In this document: piece after piece, positions 42,437-52,635 of the stretch
Position numbering within the stretch: position 1 is the stretch's first letter
How the letters are laid out: each line of letters opens with the position of its first letter
Position numbers and translations under genes: made by a program
Assembly: GCA_963701815.1 (NCBI GenBank)
Contig: CAVPBN010000006.1
Location: 62,001 to 126,000 of the forward strand
DNA: 64,000 bases
From: AP-15 sp963701815
GTDB lineage: Bacteria; Pseudomonadota; Alphaproteobacteria; ATCC43930; CGMCC-115725
Direction: 5' to 3'
The notes under the pieces: model-generated
The model's input: the letters and a program-made list of their open reading frames with translations, nothing else
What the model was told of the DNA's origin: nothing
Databases searched by the model: none

Positions 42437-44041
42437 ATGATCTGTGGCGATAGCCTGAAGGGAAGACGGCGTGCGCTCGGCATTGCGGCGGCATGCCTGA
42501 TCGGAGCCAACATCGGCGTGGCGCCCACGGCGAAAGGCGACGAGGCGGTTGCATTGCCGGCGGTCGGGCAGGCTGGACGCAAAGCCGGCGCCTCACGCGG
42601 TATTCGCGGGATATGACATACACGGCAGCCGCGGGCTGTGGGTGACGGACGGCACCGCGGCGGGAACGATGGAGCTGCCGGTCGCGGGAGCCCTTGATAC
42701 AGGGTTCTTCACGAAAGGAATTCTCGATAATCCTGATTTTACCGTTCTCGGCCACAAAGTGCTCTTCGCAGGCGCCGATGTTAATGAGATTCGCAGCCTT
42801 TGGGTGACAAACGGAACCGCGCGAGGAACGACCAAGCTGGCGGTGCCGGGGGCCGAGCCCAGCGGCGGCCTTCGGCCATCTCGCTTCTTCGACTTTGGAA
42901 GCAAGGCCCTCTTTGCGGGCCGTGACTCGAGACTTGAAACCAACCTTTGGGTGACGGACGGCACCCTTGGGGGAACGCATGAACTGGCGGTTGCAGACGC
43001 CGGTGCCGGGGGGCTGCTGTCTTCTGGTGACAACGTCAATCCTGATTTCGCCATGCTTGGAAAGAAAGTACTGTTCGCGGGCAATGGTCCAGAGCCCTTT
43101 GTCACTCTCTGGACGACTGACGGAACGTCCGTCGGGACGCGGCCGCTGACGCTCGCGGGCGGGACCTACGCCCTCTTCGGCGTTGAAGGAATCTCGGATC
43201 CCGGTTTCGCCGTTCTCGGCAGCAAGGCGCTATTCGCGGGTGCGGGGGGGAGGCGCCCAAAACCAACCTTTGGGTGACGGACGGAACCTCGGCGGGGACG
43301 ACTGCGCTGGCGGTCGCCGGGGCCGATAGCAACGGGCTGTTCATAGACCTCAATGCTGATAACACGTTCGAACCAGTGTATCCTGATTTTACCGTCTTCG
43401 GAAAGAAAGCCCTGTTCGAAGGTAGAGATGCAGGTGATCATCTCAATCTTTGGATTACCGATGGAACGTCGGCGGGGACGAAGACGATAGCTGCCGCAAA
43501 CGCCTATTCGGGCGGGCTGTTTTATCAGGCGGGCTCACAGTTCAACGCTGATTTGACAATTCTCGCCGAAAAAGTCCTATTTCAGGGTGTGGATAAAAAA
43601 GCCTATGTCAATCTTTGGGTGACCGACGGAACATCCGCGGGAACCGAAGAGGTGAAGGTCGCGGGCGCGAGCCCCTTTGGGTTGTTCAATCCCGCAACTC
43701 CCCAGTTCGCCGTCTTCCGCGGGAAGGTGTTGTTTGTGGGCCTGGACAACAGGGGGAGCGTCGGTCTTTGGGTCACGGACGGAACCTCTGCGGGGACCTC
43801 TGAGCTGAAAGTGGCCGGCGCCTATTCCGGCGGGCTCTTTAGCGATGCGCTGCCCGTACGTCGGTCAAGCCCCGATTTCACCGTCCTCGGCAACAAGGTC
43901 ATTTTCGAGGGCTTGGATGCCGGCGGGAACGCAAACCTTTGGGCAACTGACGGAACGGCCGCGGGCACGCATGAGCTCAAGGTCCGCGGCGCCAGTTCCA
44001 GCGGGCTGGAGCCCGACGACATCACCGCTCTGGCACCTTGA
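42437..44041 (+). CDS. Secreted LWVTDGT-repeat protein, copy B (two frame breaks)
   Basis: The start at ATG 42437 gives MICGDSLKGRRRALGIAAA, a signal peptide. The frame shifts near 42580, then runs openly through five repeats to a G-run at about 43243-43249, shifts again, and runs openly to the stop. Nine repeats of about 52 residues are present, each with the consensus FTVLGxKxLFxGxD, LWVTDGTSAGT and ELxVAGAxSxGLF. Such repeats fold as beta-rich blades and belong to exported proteins of unknown role. Corrected length is about 534 residues. It follows copy A by 68 AT-rich bases that may hold its own promoter. Confidence 0.8.
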
Positions 44042-44093
44042 TCACCGGTAGGGCCGGCACTGCCGCCAAAAGCTCAACTGCGAGGATAATTGC

Positions 44094-44461
44094 ATGCTCT
44101 TCCGCGCCCTGGTCGCAGGAATGCTTCTGTGTGCCTCCGCGGCGACCGCTTATGCGGAGGCTCGATGTACCGCCATCCGCTTCGCGCCCGGGGCGTCCTC
44201 GGCCATCGTCAAGGGCATTGCCAGCAACGACGCCTCCGTTCACTTGCTACACGCTGACCACCCGGAGCGGACAAACCGCGACAATCGCCATTCGAACCAC
44301 CGGGCCCAATGACGACACGGCATTCACGATTCCCCGACGTTGTCGACGATCGGGACAAATACACGTTCAAGACCGAGGCCAAAACCTATAAGATCATGGT
44401 CTTTCTCACCTTCGCGCGACAATCGGGCAGGCCGTTCTCGATGCAGGTGTCGGTCAGATAA
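44094..44461 (+). CDS. Small secreted protein, two frame breaks
   Basis: ATG 44094 starts a signal peptide (LFRALVAGMLLCASAATAYA) followed by EARCTAIRFAPGASSAIVKG. After a frame change near 44250 the text reads CYTLTTRSGQTATIAIRTTG, and after another near 44338 DKYTFKTEAKTYKIMVFLTF to a TAA at 44461. Corrected length is about 122 residues. The fold looks like a small beta-sandwich of the kind seen in bacterial pre-peptidase C-terminal-like or inhibitor-like exported proteins; I cannot name a family. It follows the two LWVTDGT genes by 52 bases and may be co-expressed. Confidence 0.55.
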
Positions 44462-44606
44462 GGGGCCCCGAGCAGCCAGATCCGCGCAGGCCCTCGTCAC
44501 GCTCAAGGCAGCACGGCCTCCAACTGCGTGACGCCGCCGAAGTTCGGGGCTGGCCGCCGGTCCGCCGCGGTCCTATTTTGACGGCATCGCTACAGGGAGC
44601 GTCGCC

Positions 44607-45140
44607 ATGCCCGGCCGGCTCGATCAAAACCGTCCGTTTCTGCCCGTCAACATCGCCGTGCTGACGGTGTCGGACACGCGCGAGGCGGCGCAGGACCGCT
44701 CCGGCGACACGCTCGCCGATCTCGCCGCCGCCGCCGGCCACCATGTCGTCGCCCGGCGGATCGTGCGCGACGAGATGGCGGCGATCGTCGCCCAGCTCCG
44801 GGCCTGGATCGCCGATCCGCAAATCGATGTCGTGATCTCGACCGGCGGCACCGGGGTGACCGGCCGCGACGTGACGCCCGAAGCCTTTCACAGCGTCTAC
44901 GAAAAGGAGATCGCCGGGTTTGGCGAGCTGTTCCGCTGGCTCAGCTTCGACAAGATCGGCACCTCGACGATCCAGAGCCGGGCGACGGCCGGGGTCGCCG
45001 GCGGCACCTATCTGTTCGCCCTGCCGGGATCGCCCGGCGCCTGCCGCGACGCGTGGGAGGGCATCCTGGCGCACCAGCTCGACAACCGCTTCCGCCCGTG
45101 CAATTTCGTCGAGCTGATGCCGCGGCTGCAGGAGCGATAG
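44607..45140 (+). CDS. moaB: Molybdenum cofactor biosynthesis protein MoaB/Mog family
   Basis: An intact 177-residue protein. It shows NIAVLTVSDTREAAQDRSGD, the molybdopterin-binding motif VISTGGTGVTGRDVTPEA, GFGELFRWLSFDKIGTS, RATAGVAGGTYLFALPGSPG and a C terminus EGILAHQLDNRFRPCNF, all typical of MoaB. The family adenylylates molybdopterin before molybdenum insertion, although some MoaB proteins are inactive. A molybdopterin enzyme subunit is encoded at 54.5-56.8 kb. It is convergent with the glycosyltransferase genes, two bases apart. Confidence 0.93.
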   Translation: MPGRLDQNRPFLPVNIAVLTVSDTREAAQDRSGDTLADLAAAAGHHVVARRIVRDEMAAIVAQLRAWIADPQIDVVISTGGTGVTGRDVTPEAFHSVYEKEIAGFGELFRWLSFDKIGTSTIQSRATAGVAGGTYLFALPGSPGACRDAWEGILAHQLDNRFRPCNFVELMPRLQER

Positions 45141-45142
45141 CC

Positions 45143-45743
45143 TCAGAAGCCGCGCCGCGGCATCAGGCGGCGCCAGGCGTCGCCGTCATCGACATCCTCG
45201 AGCCGCTCGACAAAGCCGATCCTGAGGCTCGCGGGCAGCCCGGCCAGGGTGTCGGCGAGGGCGTCGGGGCTCGACCAGCGCACATTCCTGAAAAGCGCCG
45301 GCGGGCATGGCCGGCGGCGGGCGCCGACCAGCCAGAACCCGCCATCCCGGGCCGGGCCGAAGACCAGATCGCAGCCGCCGAGCAGGCGAAAGGCGGCGGC
45401 GACATGCCTGGCCGCAAGCGCCGGAATGTCGGCGCCGACCAGCACCACCGGCCCGGGCGGGCAGAGCTCGATCGCCCGGCGCATGCGCTGGCCGAGATCG
45501 CCGCGGCCCTGGCCAAAGACCGCAACCCCGCGATGCCGGCGCGCCGCGCCGCGCAGCGCCCGGTCCGGCGTTGCCGCGATCGCCAACCGCCAGCGCCGGT
45601 CCCGGCCGAGACGCCGCAGCAGCAGGGCCGAGCATCAGCCGCTCGAAGCGCACCGCCGCGACATCGCCGATGTCGCGCGCCAGCCGTCGCTTGCCGCGGC
45701 CCAGCGCCGGCGCCCGCACGAACAGCACCAGATTGCGGCGCAT
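45143..45743 (-). CDS. TIGR04282-type glycosyltransferase (DUF2064), one frame break
   Basis: The N terminus MRRNLVLFVRAPALGRGKRR and, in another frame, GDLGQRMRRAIE, GPVVLVGADIPALAARHV, FRLLGGCDLVFGPARDGGFW and LVGARR identify the DUF2064 family of nucleotidyltransferase-fold proteins. One extra C near 45630 accounts for the break and restores GRDRRWRLAIAATPD. Corrected length is about 199 residues. TIGRFAM calls this group an arsenosugar-associated glycosyltransferase because it often pairs with TIGR04283, as it does here: its ATG shares a base with the stop of that gene (TGATG). Confidence 0.85.
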
Positions 45744-46450
45744 CAGCGATAGAGCCCGACCAGCCGCTCGGCCGGCACGCCGGCGAAGTACAGCGTCAGA
45801 CACAGCAGATTGCGCAGCGAACGGCGCCGATAGCCGTCGCGCCGGTAGCGCCGCGGCGAGGCGAGGCAGCGCCCGCCGATGCGGGCCAGCCGCCGGCGGC
45901 CGAGCCGCCGGGCGAAATCGACGTCCTCCATCAGCGGCAGCGCCGCAAACCCGCCGACCGCGTCGTAGAGCGGGCGGCCGATCAACAGCCCCTGATCGCC
46001 GTAGGGCAGCGCCAATAGGCGGCAGCGCCAGGCGACGATCCGTTCGAGCCGCCGCGCCGCCGGGGCCGGGTCGTCGAGCGCCCAATCGAAATAGCCGGCA
46101 TGGTCCGCCGCTGCCGGGGCCGCGACGAAATCGCCGACGGCATCTTCCCAGCCTTCCGCCAAGCGGCAATCGGCATGCAGAAACAGCAGCCAGTCGCCCG
46201 CTGCCGCGGCGGCGCCCGCGGCGAGCTGCGCACCGCGGCCGCGCTCGGCGGCGATCACCTTGGCGCCTGCGGCGGCTGTCGCCACGGTCCGATCGGTCGA
46301 ACCGCCATCGACGACGATCACCTCGCCGACGATCGCCGCCTGCGACAGGGCCGGCAGGTTTCGCGCCAAATTCGCGGCTTCGTTCAGGGTCGGGATGATC
46401 ACCGACAGAAAATTATGTTCTTGAAATGTTCGCAACGATCGCGTATCCAT
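45743..46450 (-). CDS. TIGR04283-type family 2 glycosyltransferase
   Basis: The GT2 core is intact: LSVIIPTLNEAANLARNLPA, EVIVVDGGSTDRTVATAAA, GDWLLFLHADCRLAEGWEDA, LPYGDQGLLIGRPLYDAVGG and LPLMEDVDFARRLGRR, ending with a C-terminal hydrophobic LRNLLCLTLYFAGVPAERLV. The start is uncertain. ATG 46450 is used here and adds 13 residues before LSVIIP; it lies only six bases from the divergent radical-SAM start and has no clear ribosome-binding site, so a later non-ATG start is possible. It is co-transcribed with the DUF2064 gene; an arsenosugar role is only the family label. Confidence 0.85.
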   Translation of the reverse strand: MDTRSLRTFQEHNFLSVIIPTLNEAANLARNLPALSQAAIVGEVIVVDGGSTDRTVATAAAGAKVIAAERGRGAQLAAGAAAAAGDWLLFLHADCRLAEGWEDAVGDFVAAPAAADHAGYFDWALDDPAPAARRLERIVAWRCRLLALPYGDQGLLIGRPLYDAVGGFAALPLMEDVDFARRLGRRRLARIGGRCLASPRRYRRDGYRRRSLRNLLCLTLYFAGVPAERLVGLYR

Positions 46451-46456
46451 CGGACG

Positions 46457-47539
46457 ATGGATATGCAAGCCGCCGTTCCGCCGCGCAAGGGTCGCGGCGC
46501 CGCCAGCAACTCGAGCGGCCGGTTCGAAACCGAACGCCGGGTGCCGTTCGACGACGGCTGGGGTTCGACGGATCTCGAACCGCTGCCGCTGACGACAGTG
46601 CTGAGCGTCGATGCGACGCGCACGATCATCGCCCGCAACGACTCGCCGGATATCGGGTTCGACCGCTCGATCAACCCCTATCGCGGCTGCGAGCACGGCT
46701 GCATCTATTGTTATGCCCGGCCGAGCCACGCCTTTCTCGGCCTGTCGCCGGGTCTCGATTTCGAAAGCCGGCTGTTTTACAAGCCAAAGGCGGCGGCACT
46801 GCTGGCCGCCGAACTGCGCGCCAAGAATTATGCCTGCCGGCCGATCGCCCTCGGCAGCAACACCGACCCCTATCAGCCGGCGGAGCGCCGCCTCGGCATC
46901 ACCCGAGCGATCCTCGAAGTGTTGCGCGATTTTCGCCACCCGGTCACGATCGTCAGCAAATCGGCGCTGATCCGGCGCGATCTCGACATCCTGTCCGAAA
47001 TGGCCAGGGAGCGGCTGGCGATCGTGACGATCTCGGTCACGACCTTGGACCGCGGGCTGGCCCGGCGCATGGAGCCGCGCGCCGCCGCGCCGGAGCGCCG
47101 GCTCGAAACGATCTCCGCCCTCGCCGAAGCCGGCATCCCGACCGGCGTGTTGAGCGCGCCGATGATCCCGGCGCTGAACGACAGCGAGATGGAGCAGATC
47201 CTCGAACAGGCCGCCGCCGCGGGGGCCGTTGCCGCCGGCTACACGCTGCTGCGGCTGCCGCTCGAACTGAAGGCGCTGTTCCGGGAATGGCTCGAACAGC
47301 ATTTTCCCGACAAGGCGGCGCATGTGCTGTCGCTGGTCGCGCAGACGCATGGCGGGCGTCTCTACGACTCGGCCTGGTCTGCGCGGATGACCGGAACCGG
47401 CCCCTACGCCGACATGCTGCGGCTGCGCTTCGACCGGGCCTGCCGCAGGCTCGGCTTCAACCGGCGCACCACCCAGCCGCTCGATTCGACCCGATTCCGA
47501 CCGCCGCCGCAGCCGGGCGATCAATTGTCCTTGTTCTGA
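46457..47539 (+). CDS. PA0069-family radical SAM protein (spore photoproduct lyase-like)
   Basis: This intact 360-residue protein has the radical-SAM cluster CEHGCIYCYARPSHAFLG (Cys-x3-Cys-x2-Cys) preceded by INPYRG, then FYKPKAAALLAAELRAKNY, IALGSNTDPYQPAE, VTIVSKSALIRRD and TGVLSAPMIPALND. This is the COG1533 group, related to spore photoproduct lyase but widespread in non-spore-formers and of unknown function. The ATG at 46457 begins MDMQAAVPPRKGRGA; many homologues have the same GRGA segment. It is divergent from the glycosyltransferase pair. Confidence 0.92.
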   Translation: MDMQAAVPPRKGRGAASNSSGRFETERRVPFDDGWGSTDLEPLPLTTVLSVDATRTIIARNDSPDIGFDRSINPYRGCEHGCIYCYARPSHAFLGLSPGLDFESRLFYKPKAAALLAAELRAKNYACRPIALGSNTDPYQPAERRLGITRAILEVLRDFRHPVTIVSKSALIRRDLDILSEMARERLAIVTISVTTLDRGLARRMEPRAAAPERRLETISALAEAGIPTGVLSAPMIPALNDSEMEQILEQAAAAGAVAAGYTLLRLPLELKALFREWLEQHFPDKAAHVLSLVAQTHGGRLYDSAWSARMTGTGPYADMLRLRFDRACRRLGFNRRTTQPLDSTRFRPPPQPGDQLSLF

Positions 47540-47582
47540 CGCACCGGCCCGGACACCAGCAGTCGAGCGGAGACGGCGACGG

Positions 47583-49788
47583 CTATCCGGCCGTTCGCGA
47601 GGCGGCTAGGGCCGCCTCGATCTGGTCGCGCAGATCGGCCGGTCGAAACGGCTTCCTGACCAGCCGATGCAGCGGCTCGCCGCCGGCCACGCCGCCCGGA
47701 TCGGCGTAGCCGGTCATGAACACGACCGGCATCTGCGGTCGCGACGCGCGCGCCTGACGTGCGAGTTCCGGCCCGCTCATGCCGGTCATGACGACATCGG
47801 TCAGCAGCACATCGATCGGGTCGCCCTGCTCCAGCCGATCGAGCGCCGCCTTGCCGCCGGACGCCTCGTGTACGGCATAGCCGAAGTCCTTCAAGAGGTC
47901 GGCGGTGGTGGTGCGCACCGCGTCGTCGTCATCGACGACCAGCACGACGATGTGGCTCGCCGGCGCCGAGCCCCGATCGGCGGGCCGGACAATCGGGTAT
48001 TCGACCGGCGACCCGGCGCGGGGCAGGTACACCCAGATCGTCGTGCCCTCGCCCGGGGCGCTGTCGATCCGGACATCGCCGCCCGATTGACGCGCCGTGC
48101 CGAAGACCTGCGACAGGCCGAGCCCCGAACCGGCGCCCGGCACCCTTGGTCGTAAAGAACGGTTCAAAGGCCCGGGCCTGCACCTCGGGGGTCATTCCGG
48201 TCCCGACATCGACGACCCTGATCGTCACATAATCGCCTTCGGCCAGCCCTTCGCCTTGCCCCGGCGTACCGTGCCGATGATTGCCGGTCGCGATCGTCAC
48301 CACACCCCCGGCCGGCATCGCATCGCGTGCGTTGATCACCAGATTGAGGATGACCAGTTCGATCTGCGTCGGATCGACCATGGCCGCCCAGAGATCGGGC
48401 GCCAGACGCGTCTCCATGCGCACCGGGCCGAGCGCGCTTTGCAACAGGTTGGCCATGCCGGTCACCACCGCGTTCAGATCGACCGGCCGCGGCGACAGGG
48501 ATTGCCGTCGCGCAAACGCCAACAAATGCCCGGTCAGCATCGCCCCGCGTTCGGCGGCGGCGCGCATCGCTCCGAGCCGCCGGATGACGCCGGGGTCATA
48601 CCCGGCCGCATTCTGGATCAAATCGATATTGCCGATCAGCACGGTCAGCAGATTGTTGAAGTCGTGGGCGACGCCGCCGGTCAACTGGCCGATGGCCTCG
48701 ATCCGCTGGGCCTGGCGCAACGCCGCCTCGGCGCGCTCGCGCTCCTCCATCTGTTCGAGCAGCTGTCGGTTCGCCTGCTCGGCCCCGTCCTTGGCGATCC
48801 GGTATTCGCCGAGCAGCCCTTCGACCTGCCGCGAGCGCTGCGCCAGCGTCAGCAGCAGGCCGAAGATCAAGCCCGAGGCTGCAACAGCGACCAGCGAAAA
48901 GATCCACACCTGATGCCGCCAGGCGGCCAGCACCTGGCTCTCGCCCACCGATATGTTCACCGCCAGCGGAAACGCCTTCAGCGCCCGGATCGCCAGCACC
49001 CGGCGGCTGCCGTCGATCGGGCTGTCCATCACCACCGTGCCCGCCATCGCATGCGCCAGGACTTCCTTGAACGGCGGCAGGTCGGCATAGCTCTCGCCGA
49101 CGACCGCGTCTTTGTGCGGATAGCGGGCGAGCACGATCCCGCTGCGCAAATGCAGCAGAATGGCCCCGTTCTCGGTCAATTCTACGGCTTTGTAAAAATC
49201 CTCGAAGTAAAGGAGGTTCACGGCGGCGATCGCGGCGCCCTCGAAACTGCCGTTCGGGCCGGAGATGCGGCGCAGCATCAGCGCCGTCCACCGCCCGTCC
49301 GCGCCGCGCAGCGGATCGCTGAATTGCAGGCCCGCATCGGGACGCGTCGCCAGCGCCCGGACCAATGCCGCCGCCCCCGGCGGCAATTGGCGTCGCGCGG
49401 CACTGCGAGAGGAGTAGAGGATCTGTCCCGCCGGGTCGGCGATGTCGACCTCGCTGACCTGACGGACCCCGGCGATCCGCTTGCGCAGCAGCTCGTCATA
49501 GGCCTTCTGATCGACGGGCGGGTCGGCGCGCAGCGTCTCCAGTGTCTCGATCGCGTTGCGCAGAATGAAATCTATCGTTTCGACGGCACGTCCGGTCTGC
49601 TCGGCGAATACCATGTCGAGACGCGACATCTGTCGCTCGGTATCGGCGATCACCGCCGAGCGCACTGCGAAGAGCTGCTGCGCGGTGGCACCGACGATCA
49701 GCGCGAGGACCGCGACCGCCAGGAGCTGCAGCGGTCGGCTGACCGATGGTGGGCCGCGTTGCAGCCGCGAAGTGCTGTCGCTACTCAT
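47583..49788 (-). CDS. Hybrid sensor histidine kinase/response regulator with periplasmic Cache domain, one frame break
   Basis: The N-terminal membrane segment (LQLLAVAVLALIVGATAQQL) and a second one near residue 295-315 enclose a periplasmic double-Cache-type sensor. A coiled coil follows, then HisKA (IGQLTGGVAHDFNNLLTVLI, phospho-His in the GGVAHDF motif) and an ATPase domain with VILNLVINARDAMP. At FFTTKGAG a surplus G near 48143 breaks the frame; corrected, it continues GLGLSQVFG. The C-terminal receiver has VLVVDDDDAVR and phospho-Asp in VLLTDVVMTGMSG. Total about 734 residues. No DNA-binding partner lies next to it. Confidence 0.9.
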
Positions 49789-49963
49789 CGCGCTGCCGCT
49801 CAAAAACCATCGCGGTGATTGAACTCCAGATCCGACAGCGGAGCAATGGTGGCGGAAACCGGCGGTTTATACGATCAACCGGTGCGCGCCGGCATCGGGA
49901 CGGGATCAATTTCCCATCTGACGAGAGCAGGTCCAGTTCCGCCGGTTCAGGCCTCTCCGCGGG

Positions 49964-50699
49964 CTAGTTGCGCCCGCCGGTCGACGAACGCGGGGCGGCG
50001 GGGGACGCCGGGTCAGCGTCGGAGGCAGCAGCGCGACGGGCAGGAGCACTCCACCCCGGATCGGGTCGGGACCCGCCGAGCAGCATTCTCAGCCGCGTCG
50101 GCCGGGAGCCGAATTGCATCTCGATCCGGGTGAGCTTTGCCGCCGCCCGCTCCACCGACCGAGGGGCATTGACGACGATCGCGCCGTCGGCAGCGCGCCA
50201 GATCTTCAGGTCCTTGCGCTCGTTGCCGGCATAGACAAACGGCCGATCCCCGGTCATCCGGCGGATCGCGGCGAGTTTCGCCAACCCGGTCAGATTGGTC
50301 TTGCCGTCGGACGCCAGCACCGCGTCGAACAATCCGAGGTGGTCCGCCACCGCACGCGCGATCTTTTGGTCGGCGCCGGTGGCGAGGACCAGCAGACGCC
50401 CTGCGGCGGCTTGCGCGTGCAGCAACAACAGCAGTTCCTCGTTGTAGCGCAAACGCGCCGGCGCCAGGGTCGCCGCCGCTGCGAGCCTCTGCTTGATCGC
50501 CGCCCTGCCGAATGGACGTCCGCACAGCGCGCCGAACCAACCGCAACGGCCGGCCGATCATCAGGCGGAGACATTCGATCGTGGTGTCGGTCTGCACCAG
50601 GGTCCCGTCGAGGTCGACAAACAGCGGCGGCTGGCCGCAACGGCGGCCCGCGGCGGCAATGGCTGCGGAATTGCCGTCGGTCGGGCCGGCGACCGTCAA
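49964..50699 (-). CDS. HAD-family phosphatase, like the N-terminal part of HAD-UbiA fusions; one frame break
   Basis: Motif I is LFVDLDGTLVQTDTTIECLR. After a frame change near 50508 come GRAAIKQRLA, NEELLLLLHAQAAAGRLLVL, ATGADQKIARAVADHLGLFD, VLASDGKTNLTG and FVYAGNERKDLKIW. This arrangement is that of the HAD domain found in front of UbiA prenyltransferases. Here the protein ends soon after IEMQFGSRP in a low-complexity Pro/Ala tail, with no membrane domain. The TTG start at 50699 overlaps the stop of the upstream acyl-CoA dehydrogenase (TTGA). It may be a stand-alone phosphatase or a truncated fusion. Confidence 0.75.
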
Positions 50700-51889
50700 G
50701 CCCCGCTCCCGCCGGCGCGCAATATTCGTTGGGCGATGCTCCAGCGGTGCACCTCGGACGGGCCGTCATAGATGCGGAACGGGCGGACTTCGCGGAACAG
50801 CCGGGCGACGATCGTGTCGTCGGTAATTCCGAGACCGCCGAGAATCTGCATGCTGCGATCGACCACCCGCCAGATCGCCTCCGAGCAAACGACCTTCGCC
50901 ATGCTCGATTCGTGGCGGCCGCGCTGACCCTGGTCGAGCAGCCACGCGGTGTGCCAGATCACCAGCCGGCTGGTGTGCAGATCCATCTCGTTATCGGCCA
51001 GCATGAACCCGACCCCCTCATGCTCGCCGAGAGGCTTGCCGAAAGCGCTGCGGCGGCGGGCATAATCGGCGGCGGTGTCGTGGGCGCGGCGGGCCGCACC
51101 CAGCCAGCGCATGCAATGCGTCAGCCGCGCCGGGGCAAGCCGCGCCTGGGCATAGCGGAAGCCTTCGCCGACGCGGCCCAACACCTGGCTTTGATGCACC
51201 CGCAACCCGTCGAGCCGGACCACCGCATGGCCGCCGGCCATGAATTGGTCGAGGGTGTCGAGCACCCGCTCGACGACGATTCCCGGCGCGCTCATCGGCG
51301 TAAGAAACATCGTTGCGCCGGCGGGGCCGCTCGGATCGTCGCCGGTCTTCGCCATGACGATCGCAAATTCGGCGCCCACCGCACCGGTGATCAGCCATTT
51401 CCGGCCGTCGATGATGAAATCGGCGCCGTCGCGGCGCGCCGCGGTCTGCAGCATCGACGGGTCCGAACCGGCGCCGGGCGACGGCTCGGTCATCATAAAG
51501 CACGAACGGATCTCGCCCGCCGCGAGCGGGCGCAGCCATTCCTCCTTCTGCCGCTCCTCGGCTATCTGTTCGAGGAGATGCATGTTGGCCTCGTCGGGCG
51601 CGAAGCAGTTGAGCGCGACCGGACCCAACGGCGAGTAGCCGGCAGCTTCGAACACCACCGCCTTGCCGCGATGGTCGAGCCCGAGCCCGCCCCAGTCGCG
51701 CCCGACATGCGGCGACAAGAGCCCGGCCGCCCGGCCGAGCCCGAGGAGCTCATGCCGCAGGGCCTCGCTCGGCCCGTGCGGGGTCTGCCGAGGGTCCTGC
51801 TCATAGGGAATGATCCGCTCGCCGACAAAACGCTCGGTACGCTCCTTCAGGTCGAGAAGATCGTCGGGCAGCGAAAAGTCCATCGGCAC
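50696..51889 (-). CDS. Acyl-CoA dehydrogenase
   Basis: This intact 397-residue protein shows ERTERFVGERIIPYEQDPRQ, GRDWGGLGLDHRGKAVVFE, the FAD-contacting FMMTEPSPGAGSDPSML, WLITGAVGAEFAIVMAKTGD, RRSAFGKPLGEHEGVGFMLA and QILGGLGITDDTIVARLFRE, followed by RIYDGPSEVHRWSIAQRIL. These mark a true acyl-CoA dehydrogenase of the long-chain/ACAD10-11-like group, catalysing alpha-beta desaturation of acyl-CoA with electron transfer to ETF. It is followed by the HAD gene with overlapping codons; no other beta-oxidation gene is adjacent. Confidence 0.92.
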   Translation of the reverse strand: MPMDFSLPDDLLDLKERTERFVGERIIPYEQDPRQTPHGPSEALRHELLGLGRAAGLLSPHVGRDWGGLGLDHRGKAVVFEAAGYSPLGPVALNCFAPDEANMHLLEQIAEERQKEEWLRPLAAGEIRSCFMMTEPSPGAGSDPSMLQTAARRDGADFIIDGRKWLITGAVGAEFAIVMAKTGDDPSGPAGATMFLTPMSAPGIVVERVLDTLDQFMAGGHAVVRLDGLRVHQSQVLGRVGEGFRYAQARLAPARLTHCMRWLGAARRAHDTAADYARRRSAFGKPLGEHEGVGFMLADNEMDLHTSRLVIWHTAWLLDQGQRGRHESSMAKVVCSEAIWRVVDRSMQILGGLGITDDTIVARLFREVRPFRIYDGPSEVHRWSIAQRILRAGGSGA

Positions 51890-52160
51890 ACTCCGGATAA
51901 ACCGGGTCCAACACCCGATTTCGGCGATTGAAAGCGATTCTGCCGGGCCGTCAATGCAACGTCAAATCGTTGCTGGGTTCGCATACCTATATTGACAATT
52001 GCGATATTAGCGCGTATCAGTTGCGCAATTCATCAACGGCACCGCTCGGGCAATGGCGTCTTTGAGACCGGCCGAAATGCAGCGGTACCGATCGAGATCG
52101 GCGCGCCTCGGCGCCGCAATGGGGGTCCGTTTGTTGGGTCCACGATCAGAGGAGAGACCG

Positions 52161-52439
52161 ATGCGGCAAAAGGGCGATCTGCAGGCCTGCATCCGTTCGG
52201 CATTGCGCCGCCGCAGGCGCACATTGGGGCTCACCCAATTCGAGGCGGCCCGCCTGCTCGGCATGCCGCGGCTTACCTATCATCGCATCGAAACCGGTGA
52301 CCGCCATATCCATTTCGCCGATCTGGCGGCGATCTGCGCGACCTTCAACTGTCACATCGGCGAATTGCTGCAGGACGGCCAACTCGCCGCCGCCTTCACC
52401 CACGCCGCCGATACGCTGCTCGATCAGGGCGCCGCCTAA
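52161..52439 (+). CDS. XRE-family helix-turn-helix regulator
   Basis: A 92-residue protein with a helix-turn-helix at about residues 10-65: LRRRRRTLGLTQFEAARLLG, MPRLTYHRIETGDRHIHFAD and LAAICATFNCHIGELL. The ATG at 52161 is preceded by GAGGAGAGA. It is mostly the DNA-binding domain with a short C-terminal helix, so it may act as a simple repressor. Its target is unknown; the CurA-type reductase gene starts 196 bases downstream. Confidence 0.85.
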   Translation: MRQKGDLQACIRSALRRRRRTLGLTQFEAARLLGMPRLTYHRIETGDRHIHFADLAAICATFNCHIGELLQDGQLAAAFTHAADTLLDQGAA

Positions 52440-52635
52440 CCGCTCCTATTTTCGTCGCTGTCCGATCGCGGTCCGTTTTCGCCCCAGAGGCAATCCCACC
52501 CCACCGTCTCAAAGACTGTCGCGCATCGCCGCGGCGCGCTCGCTCGCGGCGGCCATCAGATCCGGTCGCGGATCTTCGGATTCGTGCAGCTATCGGTTAA
52601 TCATGGGGACCGACTTGGCAAAGGAGGTCCCGCGC

